DNA of 64,000 nt from Tanytarsus gracilentus. Taxonomy: Eukaryota; Arthropoda; Insecta; Diptera; Chironomidae. The notes under the pieces are model-generated. The model ran no database searches and was not told the DNA's origin. It worked only from the letters and a program-made list of their open reading frames with translations. Each line of letters opens with the position of its first letter. Position 1 is the first letter of the stretch. Location: contig JAXRKN010000017.1 in the NCBI GenBank assembly GCA_038502055.1, positions 1 through 64,000 on the forward strand, in the 5' to 3' direction. Positions 1-9,300 of this stretch are shown piece by piece. A program made the translations under genes and the position numbers.

Positions 1-1018
1 ATGAAGCTGTAAAAGTTTTTGCTTCTCTTTTAATAATTAAAACAAGGTGGGTCTGCAAACGGCGTTGCAATTTTCAATAGCTTGGCTGTCTCTTAGATCA
101 GTATAAACAATAATAAAGCCCCTTCGCTGCAAAATTTTTGATAAAAGGTTGCGTAGCTAATTTAATAATAAACTTGTCTTTAACACACTTTTTTTAAAAA
201 AGTTCTGAACCCGGTAGTCAAAATTTCTTTTGTTTATAAAGATGTATAAAAATTCAGGTAGTTTTTTAGGTAAATCTTATGTTATAAAACTTTGAAATCA
301 TTTGATACCTGCCTAATATTTATAAACAAAAACATGATTTTTTGGAATTAAAACACCCGATTTTTTGGTTAAACAATTCTGAAATGAGTTTTGAAAATTC
401 TGAAAATAAAAGCATGAACAATAAAAATTTATAAATTTGTAAAATATTTTATCTTTTTTTTTTGTAGGAAAGCCCCGGCAATTGAGAGCTGTCAAATTGC
501 CTAGGCATAAAACCTACTTAGTTTTACATAAATTTAACAATGTTTCTCTTATTCTAAAGTTTTCAATTAACTTTTACAAGGGTAATATTAATCTTAAATA
601 ATCTAATTTTTGATTTAGAGCATAAAATCAGAATTTATAATTTAATTAAGAAACAAGCACAATAAGAATAAAAGAACAATTTATTATTTAAAAAAAAAAC
701 ATTTTTAAAAACTTAAACTGCGTTTGAGAAAAGCACATGCAACAAATTATATGTTTTTAAAATAGAACATTATTTTGGGGTTGAATTTAATAGTTGATGG
801 TCGAGAAATTTCATTTTCTTTCTGACCGATATCATCAATATGGAAAAATTTGTAACTACTTTGATTGTATGCAAACAATCAAAATGATTTGTATTGGGAT
901 CATTGTTATCAATGAAATTTACTAGAAATTTTAAATTATAACTTTTCATTTTTTTGGACTATTGATAAAGGAATTTTTGAAAGAGGGATTTTAACATTAG
1001 AACGGAAAAAGGGAAAAA
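1..1018. other. AT-rich DNA beyond the Helentron 3' side; no gene seen
   Basis: No open frame here resembles a known protein. The stretch is AT-rich and lies downstream of the Helentron coding region, which runs on the minus strand, so it probably contains the element's 3' non-coding end. I could not identify a terminal hairpin or a subterminal inverted repeat with confidence, so the element boundary is left open. Confidence 0.4.
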
Positions 1019-1329
1019 TTACAAAAGCGCATTACTATAAACTATTTCTTCTTTTTCAATTAAATTTTTACACTTGGAACAAGTTTTCCATATTTTGCAC
1101 TAATAACTAAATCTAAACTATTTAAGTTATCAATTAAACTATTTACATTTGGTTCTGGATTAGTTAAAACTACACTTCCTTTTTTCTCTTAAATACCCAC
1201 ATTTACATGTTAACCGGTAACAAAATGATTCTAACTTGAAATTTTTATAACACATAACTTCATAAAAGCTTTGAGCATTCCAAATCATACTATATGAGCT
1301 ATTACTAGTTTCTTTAAAGGGATAGTGGT
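1019..1329 (-). pseudogene. Decayed tail of the last protease-like module
   Basis: Reading the minus strand past the stop at 1330 gives short pieces in changing frames that look like the rest of a module: a Cys pair TCKCG, then a stretch beginning LTNPEPNVNS, then CSKCKNLIEKEE ending at a stop near 1019. The two Cys pairs match the zinc-ribbon pattern of the upstream modules (CNNC, CNTC). This indicates the transposon protein once continued here and that at least two frameshifts have accumulated. A chance match is possible for each piece alone, but order and spacing support the reading. Confidence 0.45.
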
Positions 1330-1866
1330 CTAATGGACCACACTCAAATCTTTCATTTTTAAAATATCATTTAAAAACTTAATCCAAATTTCATTTCTAT
1401 TTTCTTGAACATGATTTTTACGCAATGCTATAATTATTTCAAAAAGTTGAAACTTATTACGATTACTCTTGACAAATTCATAAAAATTTCTATCAAAATT
1501 ACAAGCGGCAAGAAAACCAGAAAGAACGGAATTATAAGGACATAAAAAGTTATACGACTTGTTTGTACTAGACAAAGTTACGCAATTTGGAATTAGTGCA
1601 TTATTTTTACAAATTTCTTCATTATCAGAACTATCTTCTTCATATTCGGGATCAAAAGGAACATCATCATCAATATCGGAAATCAAAAAATCTTCTTCTT
1701 TAAATTTTACTTTACTATTGGTATCAATATTAGGAATTATTTCGTTTAAAAATTGCAAATCGGAAATTTTTACATTAGTTTTAATATAAAAAAGCACTTT
1801 GGGATTAATTTCTACATTTAAATTCTTCCGAACTAATTCATTTCCCAAGTTAAAAAGATCATCCAT
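1330..1866 (-). pseudogene. Frameshifted C-terminal segment of Helentron polyprotein (protease-like module)
   Basis: A 178-codon frame that continues the large helicase frame after a one-base loss. Upstream of its first ATG the same frame reads FRISNNDYLEMDD, which parallels FYRIVDNDFLEMDD of an earlier module in the helicase ORF, so the true protein entered this frame near 1912. Residues about 108-125 contain LCPYNSVLSGFL, a Cys-box-like motif resembling the C-x-x-N-S signature of ubiquitin-specific proteases. It ends at a stop before the zinc pairs seen in its sister modules. It is not an independent gene; its ATG is an internal Met. Confidence 0.7.
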
Positions 1867-1868
1867 TT

Positions 1869-4800
1869 CTAAATAATCATTATTACTAATTCTAAAATAT
1901 GACTTAAATGACCCACAGGATGATCAATAATGGCTTTTAATTCATAAACTATTTCATTAAACACAATTATTTTTTGAATATTTCTAATATTGACTTTTGT
2001 GTTATTCTCTTGATCATAAATACTCGAATTTTCTGATTCATTAATTAAATTAACATTTAAAACTATGCACTCATTAAATGAAATATTTGGTTCTAATCTC
2101 TTGCCGCAAGTATTACAAACGTTAGACTCTTTAAGGGTATCTTTAATTTCGGACTCAATTTTTGACTTAATATTACTTTGAGAAATCATTAATGATAAAA
2201 TTAAACGATTGTCCTGATCGGTTACCCCATTACAATTGATATTATCGCATTTTACTGAATTTAAATTACAAGAAAAAACATGATTTTGAGAGATTTCTTG
2301 ATAGTCATCAAAAAATCTTTCAATTACCCGACAAACGTCATCTTCCATATTAACTTTAAAAGACTTAATTCTAATCGCATTATCAATTTTATCTTTTTCA
2401 ATTTTATAGATAAAATCGATCCAGTTTTGATTTCTTGAATCTGAATATTTAAAGTCAAAACTTTCATCAATTTTTAACATAAAATTAAATAAAGGAAAGT
2501 TTTCTTTAAGAGAGTGTTCTACATTTCTAAAAACGTCAGTGTGATTATGCAAAGAGTGAAGTGCACTAAAAATGGAATTAAATGGACACATATTCGAAAA
2601 ATGTACTTTAAAAAGACTAATATAAGCATCAAATCTATTTGGAAATGGGACATCGCCAAGAATGGCACCTTCAAAATTAAAAATTGTTACGTTACTTTTT
2701 ACTTTAGGAATTATTTCACTTTTTTCTTTGCAAATTTCTAACTGAGTTTTTAAGGGTTCTAGGAAAATTTCTTTACGGAATTTTACAGACTTCTCAACAA
2801 TGTGCAATTCTGGATCGATTTTAATCTTTTTACTTAAATGTTCGCTACTCTTATCATCTAAATTATTCTCAATTGATTGAATAAAAGATTCATCAGAAGT
2901 TTCGTCAATAGACATTTTTTCTTGCAAAATTGGCAAATTTTCAATTAATGAATTTTCAAATTTATGTATAATTGTATTTTCTTCTTTACATTCTAACAAC
3001 TGACTTTCGCATTTAATAAACATCAAAATTTTAACTTCAACTAATTCTTTGCAATTTTTTAAAACTGTTTCAAAATTTGATTTATCATCCATTTCAAGAA
3101 AATCATTATCAACTATTCTATAAAAAGATTTTGGATGATTATTAACTTTGCAAAGAACTATCTTTAATTCATAACTATTATTATTTAAAACAATTCTTCT
3201 TGGAATTTTATCAATTGAAACTTTTGAATCTAGTTTGTCAGTTAACAAAATATTTACAAGAATTAATGGAGAAAATACAATCATTGATAAATTTGTTTCA
3301 ATTTCACTTCCACAATTATTACAAATAAAAGGGTTGGATAAAACTAAAGATTGAATTTTAGATTCCAAATTGGAGGTCAACTCGGATTTAGAAAGCTTCA
3401 ATTCAATCATTGTTTCTTGCTTTAGATCTGAGACATTCAAACATGGAACACATTTAACTAATTTTCTTTCCCAAGACACCCATGCAGGCTCTACTTTATC
3501 AAATAAAATTTGCCAATTTGTCAAAAAGTTTACAACTATTGAAAAAAGTTCATTACTCATATCTTTACTATTATTAAAAATTTCATTACAAGTATTTGGG
3601 AAATGTTCTATTAAAAATTTAATCCACTCTTTACTCTTATTAAATTTAAAATTATTAATATTTTTATGAATATCTAAGACAAATTTGAAAAAAGGATATT
3701 CCATTTCTAAACCTTGAACAAGCGATTGAAAAACTTTAGTGTAGTTATAAAGAGCAAGAAAAGAACTTAAAACTGAGTTGAAAGAACTCAAATTGTAAAA
3801 TTTAACGTTTTGCAACCTTCCATTTACATTTACTTTAAAACTAATCTCATTTTTAAACAAAACATTTCCCAAGATACCGGTTTTAATATTTTCGGGTTTA
3901 ATAACATCATATTTAAAAGGAATTACTAAAACTTCATCTTTCGATTTAAGATCATTTGATTTCTTATTTAGATTTATGAAAAACTCTTTATCTTTAACGG
4001 AAAGTTTATGGGGATCAATGGAAGTTTGAAAGAAAATTGCAAAATGATCAGAAAAATAAGAAGCAAATGTACCGGCATAACTACTTTTGCAGGTAGAAAA
4101 AACAATATCAATTTGAGAACCGGCATTATTAGTTATTGAATCATTAAGTAAATTGATCAAGTTTTTATCTATTAATAATTTATGGAAAGAGTTACTGTTT
4201 TGCAATTTTTTCAAATCTTGATTGAAATCACCCATTAAAGTTACTTCAAAATTTTCTGGCTTATTTTTTAATAATCTTAAAAATTCAATTTTTAATTTTT
4301 CAATTGGCGCTTTGGGAGAACAATAACCAGTAATAATTAGGAAATTTTCAACTTCAAATGATCTCAAATCGATATGATACGTATTTTTAGCATTACTTAT
4401 AATATTTGGTTCAGAGAGGTTCTTAATACTACAACTATTTCTACACAAAATTATTAAGCCCATGGAACGCTTTTTACTTTGATTTAAACTTTCTTTTAAC
4501 GGAAAAACTACTTTAAAATCATTACGAACTTTAACTTCTTCAGAACTAAACACATTGGTTTCAGATAAAATTATGATATCGGCTTTCCAATACCAATTTA
4601 AAGCGTTAACATTCATTCCATGAGCTTTATAAGAATTTACATTATGATACACAATTTTAACCCCGAGATCCTGCTCAAAATTATAAAAAGATAATTTTAA
4701 TTGGGCCGCATTTCTTAATCTATACATTTCATTAACTAAAGTTTGGGATCTGGATTTTGGTTCAGGGATTTTACCAAGAAGATATAACCCCTCATAATCG

Positions 4801-6359
4801 CATCTTGACAAACCAACATAACCTAATGCCGTAGAAAGTTCTCGCTTTCTACTATCTATGCAAATTTTATTTAAAGTTAGCCCCTGAGTACTATGCAAAG
4901 TGCTAGCCTCACAAAGAGTAATTGGAAATTGTTTTCTAATTGTTTCATGATGGATTTTAATAGAGATATTAAAAGCATCAGTTATTGTTTCTGAATAAAA
5001 TTTTAATGGGACTAACTTTTCGGAAATCTTATTTTCTTTCATAAACTCTAAACATGGCTGTCTCGCTACAAGACCGACATTAGAATATTGAAATTCTAAC
5101 CAAACTATGGCAGGGTTATTTGTTTGTTTGTCAAAATCGATTCTTCTCAATGTACCCATTGCCGATTTTGCTAAGCCATCGGCAACACTTACATTGGAAG
5201 TTAACTTATATCTAAGACCGCATTTTAAAACTAACTTATATCGCATTTTTGTGTTTTGACTCTTATCTTTGGCATATTCTTTCGCAATTTCTTTCTTGTT
5301 AGCTTCAATTGAATTCTTACAATTATTTTCTTTATCTTTACTATCGGCAATATGTACAGTATCTATGGCAATTGATTCATAAGAGGGACCTGGGGCTTTA
5401 GCAAATTTATTTTCATTAAATTCATTTACTTCTTTATTACTATAATAAACCCATATAGCATCTTCGGGTACGTCTTTTTCAGATTTAAAAATTCTTTTCT
5501 TTAAAAAATTAGCATGTTCTTTACTTAATTTACCGAGAGCAAAATCATCTAAAAGGGCTTGATAAACTTTATTTTTTTGACGTACCCCTTCATTTAATTC
5601 AAAAAATTCAAATTCATACCAAACTTGATCGAAAAGAAAATCATTAACATTATTATAATCACTAAATGCATATATGGGTTTATCATTAACTGGGGGTAAT
5701 TGGTAAAGATCGCCCGCAAAAATTACAATTCTACCCCCAAAACTCTTATTATTAATGCCATAAATTTCTCTACACCTCTTATCCATATTAATTCTTAAAT
5801 TTCTAGAGATCATTGAATATTCATCCGCAATTATTACTTTAACATCTTTATGTTCTTTACGCATAAGACCAATCAAATCATCACTTAATTTAACAATATG
5901 TTTACGAAATCTAGTGTCAATTGCAAAAGCACTATGAATGGTTAAGCCATTTATAAGAAATGCTGCAATCCCCGTTGGAGCGCACAAAAGAGTCTTGTTT
6001 GATTTAAAATCTGTCCCCTCAATTCGATTGAAATAATCATTAACTAACTCATTGATAACATTAATTACAAAAGTTTTACCGACACCCGCTTTACCCTGAA
6101 GAATGATTTTAGTTCCCTTATCACAATCAGTTTCTTGTTTAGTACTAATCAAATGGAAAATATGGAAAACAATTTCTTGCTGTTTTTCATTTAGCCCACA
6201 AATTCTTTCCCACAAATTTACTCTATTAATTAATGGAGGTTGTTTGAGTGCATAAACTGATTTCCCCTTATCTTTATCTTTAGAAATTTTCTTTTTAGAC
6301 TTTTTTTCCCCCATTTGCAATTCCCAACTCTTCATAAATATCAATTTCATCATTATCAC
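1869..6359 (-). CDS. Helentron helicase / EEP endonuclease / protease-like modules
   Basis: 1496 codons. Residues about 50-540 are a PIF1-like SF1 helicase: Walker A GKAGVGKT (89-96), Walker B ADEYSM (about 178-183), GDLYQLPP (about 216-223), and a C-terminal STQGLT...GLSRCDYEG motif. Residues about 565-790 are an EEP (AP-endonuclease-like) domain, with HNVNS, SETN, GDFNQ and SDHFAIF in order, the last pair carrying metal-binding Asp and catalytic Asp-His. Then come two copies of a ubiquitin-protease-like module: about 845-1140 with LSSFNS in place of the Cys box and a CNNC pair, and about 1245-1490 with MCPFNS and a CNTC pair. The first ATG lies inside the Rep ORF in another frame and is probably not a real start. 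The frame ends early by a frameshift near 1912. Confidence 0.88.
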   Translation of the reverse strand: MIMMKLIFMKSWELQMGEKKSKKKISKDKDKGKSVYALKQPPLINRVNLWERICGLNEKQQEIVFHIFHLISTKQETDCDKGTKIILQGKAGVGKTFVINVINELVNDYFNRIEGTDFKSNKTLLCAPTGIAAFLINGLTIHSAFAIDTRFRKHIVKLSDDLIGLMRKEHKDVKVIIADEYSMISRNLRINMDKRCREIYGINNKSFGGRIVIFAGDLYQLPPVNDKPIYAFSDYNNVNDFLFDQVWYEFEFFELNEGVRQKNKVYQALLDDFALGKLSKEHANFLKKRIFKSEKDVPEDAIWVYYSNKEVNEFNENKFAKAPGPSYESIAIDTVHIADSKDKENNCKNSIEANKKEIAKEYAKDKSQNTKMRYKLVLKCGLRYKLTSNVSVADGLAKSAMGTLRRIDFDKQTNNPAIVWLEFQYSNVGLVARQPCLEFMKENKISEKLVPLKFYSETITDAFNISIKIHHETIRKQFPITLCEASTLHSTQGLTLNKICIDSRKRELSTALGYVGLSRCDYEGLYLLGKIPEPKSRSQTLVNEMYRLRNAAQLKLSFYNFEQDLGVKIVYHNVNSYKAHGMNVNALNWYWKADIIILSETNVFSSEEVKVRNDFKVVFPLKESLNQSKKRSMGLIILCRNSCSIKNLSEPNIISNAKNTYHIDLRSFEVENFLIITGYCSPKAPIEKLKIEFLRLLKNKPENFEVTLMGDFNQDLKKLQNSNSFHKLLIDKNLINLLNDSITNNAGSQIDIVFSTCKSSYAGTFASYFSDHFAIFFQTSIDPHKLSVKDKEFFINLNKKSNDLKSKDEVLVIPFKYDVIKPENIKTGILGNVLFKNEISFKVNVNGRLQNVKFYNLSSFNSVLSSFLALYNYTKVFQSLVQGLEMEYPFFKFVLDIHKNINNFKFNKSKEWIKFLIEHFPNTCNEIFNNSKDMSNELFSIVVNFLTNWQILFDKVEPAWVSWERKLVKCVPCLNVSDLKQETMIELKLSKSELTSNLESKIQSLVLSNPFICNNCGSEIETNLSMIVFSPLILVNILLTDKLDSKVSIDKIPRRIVLNNNSYELKIVLCKVNNHPKSFYRIVDNDFLEMDDKSNFETVLKNCKELVEVKILMFIKCESQLLECKEENTIIHKFENSLIENLPILQEKMSIDETSDESFIQSIENNLDDKSSEHLSKKIKIDPELHIVEKSVKFRKEIFLEPLKTQLEICKEKSEIIPKVKSNVTIFNFEGAILGDVPFPNRFDAYISLFKVHFSNMCPFNSIFSALHSLHNHTDVFRNVEHSLKENFPLFNFMLKIDESFDFKYSDSRNQNWIDFIYKIEKDKIDNAIRIKSFKVNMEDDVCRVIERFFDDYQEISQNHVFSCNLNSVKCDNINCNGVTDQDNRLILSLMISQSNIKSKIESEIKDTLKESNVCNTCGKRLEPNISFNECIVLNVNLINESENSSIYDQENNTKVNIRNIQKIIVFNEIVYELKAIIDHPVGHLSHILELVIMII

Positions 6360-9300
6360 TCAAACCCTCATCTAAAAAATTCTGAATTTCTTCTTGTTTC
6401 TCAAAACTTAAATTGGAAAGAACCCGTTCTTTAAGAGCTTCTAAACATTCTTCAGTTATAACGTTATATTCTTGAACAGTCTTATTGCCGTTTCTACATT
6501 CTTCTATTGCTTTTTCAATCAAAAAATTTACACCCTCATCTACTTTTAAGCAATATTTGAAAAGATAATGAATTGCAGCATAAGCGTCAATTATAAATTG
6601 AAGGTCATGGTTATTTTCTAAACTATCTAACAAAATGGGATTATAATTATTAACCATGACCGCATTAGTTTCCCTCTTGTAAATAATTAAAATTTTGAAA
6701 ACCTCGCATCTAATGCAATCGTAATATTCAGTCATACTCAGATTTAAATCGCTTAACATTTTATCGAATGATTCTAAGACATTATTTTTCTTATAGTAAT
6801 TCATTTTTTCTTTAATTTTAACTAAAATTGCTAGTCTTTCTTTCGTTATAAATTTTGGATCTTTATGGGGATATAAAATCATTGTTCTATGAGCTACATA
6901 GCGAGGAAAATGAAACCGGCATTTTTTACTCTTATTTTTATAACAACTATGGGTATGCCTATGAATTTGAAATTTCATATTTGGATTATTTTCTAAAAAC
7001 TTTGTGCTAACAAATTGATCTAAGAAATCAATAACACGGGTTTCATTTTCTTCTTTAATATCTAAAGTCTTAGGATATGGAATTAAAACTGGCGCATCTT
7101 TACACCACAAAACATAATGATAATGAATTGAACCCCTCATCTGAATTTCAGATCTACACATAAAATGATCAACATAATTTTTACCAAATAAACCATTGGG
7201 ATTTTTTACAAAATTTAAAAACGCTTTTGACCGATGATTAATGAACTCTGTGGCTAGCACAGGATCATCTCGAACTAACTGGGATTTAATATCTTGACTT
7301 AGATTACTAGCTTCAACGAGAGATATATCTTTATGGAAAATATTTTTATAAGCTTGTTTTAAAAATTCTGGGGCATTTGCTTCTGATATACTTAAGGTAA
7401 AAAAGAAAGAGCATAGTCCAAATTGACGAATCATTTGCTTTGCTCTATGCTCTTTCTTTAACAAATATTCATTACTGGTTCTAACTTGGGGTAAAATTTT
7501 ATATGCAATATTTTTGGAAATCAAATGCCCTATCTTCTCAGGATTTTTAATATCCTTCTTTGTCAAGTTTTCTGCTTTAGTTTTACGTAAAGCAGTAGTA
7601 ATGGCACTGCCTAAATCTCTCTTAACTTTTTCTTTAAATTTAAATAAAATTTCTCGCGGGCCAAAACGCGATCTATCCCAATGGTTTATTTCATTTCTAA
7701 TAGCGCGAGTATACGAAATAAATCTACAAGAATAATGAATGCCGTCATATTCTTGAGGATATCCACAATAAGCTTTTGGAAAACAAATCGCATAATAATC
7801 AAGAAATTTACAAGCAGGCTCAGGCTTAAGGCCTTGACCGGGAGCAACTACTAAAACATCATTAAAAGCTTGTTTAATATCTGGATTATGATTTTTAACG
7901 TAATTTTGAATTCTTTCTTGAGTAACATTTGGAAAAACTAAAATATGTTCATTTTTTTCGGGATTTTCTAACTCTTCATCGGAAAGGATTTCATCTTCAT
8001 CTCTTTCTTCATTTAAACTATCTAAAAAATCTTCAGGTAGCAATTCAGGTAAATTTTCAAGCAAATTGTGAATATCCTTAATTTCTTTAATTTCGTAATC
8101 TTCTAAATCAAAATCGGATGCATCAATTTCATCCAATTTTGGTTTAGGAGAAACGTTCGTCTTAAAAACTAATTTAGAATCTATTTTAACATATGCAAGT
8201 AATACTGGGTTCACTTTTAAAGTTTTAGAATCTACATATTTTTCTTCAAAAAGAACATCATTTAATTCAATAAATTTATCTTCATGTCTAATGAATGGAA
8301 CTACCTGTTTCACATCTTCGTGAATCAAAAACTTTAACTCAAAAATATTATTTTCGCCCAAATTTAACTGAATTGGAATGTGGTTGAACAAATTTGAATA
8401 AAAAGTTTTGTTAATTTTAATGGCTTCTGAATTTACGACATGAATTAAAATTATATCTTCCAATTTAAACTCTACTTTATCTGATTTTAAATTATTTGAA
8501 CCACATTCCATACAATTTTTCATTGTTTCAATTTCTTCTTTACTCAAAGATTCATACGAAAGCAATTGTTTTCTCAAAGTGTTATTAAAATCTTTATCAA
8601 CATTTAAAACTTTAAAAAGTGCAAAAGTTTTTTGTGAAAACCCTACTTTACAATTATTACAATACAATTGCTTTCGAAATGAATAAAAATCGTGTTCTAA
8701 AAACTGTTCTAAAATGAACCCAGCATTAAATTTCATATCTTTAAACGTATTAAAATCATCGCGATTTTCAGAAAAATTGGGAGTTGTCTTTGGAAATTTT
8801 TGATTTATAAAAATAACCCATTCTGATACTAAATATTCCATTTCATCCCAAATATTTCTGTCTAAACAACCACATACAAACTTCAAAAATTCACAATTTT
8901 CTTGTTTTAACAATTCTTTAAACTTTAAATCAAGTTGGCAACTACCAAAAAATGCATGAAAAAGACTATTCAATGAGGACATTGATCTATATTCAAATAT
9001 AACTTTTTTATCGTTTTGAATAAAAAAGTAATTTTGAAATATTAAAAGATTCTTGTGAATTTCATCATTTTGACCGCTTTGCTTATCTTTTTCCACTTCC
9101 TTCTCTACTCTAATTTTATAATTATCATTATCTTTATCTTTCTTTTCGTTAACTTGATTTGAATTCTTACTATTATTAATGGGTATATAATTAGGCTTTT
9201 CGCCTTTAGCCGGGACTATAAAATTTAACAAATCAGAAACGGAATTTGGATCGTAATCTTTAAATGCATCATTATTAATTTGAATGCCATATCTTTGATA

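Noticed and set aside
6295..6359. Programmed -1 frameshift between Rep and helicase
   Set aside because: The helicase frame is +1 relative to Rep, so classical -1 slippage on the G/A run would enter the wrong frame. A homopolymer indel is simpler.
1559..7735. Plus-strand frames of 73-99 codons inside the Helentron
   Set aside because: Antisense shadows of the Rep and helicase ORFs.
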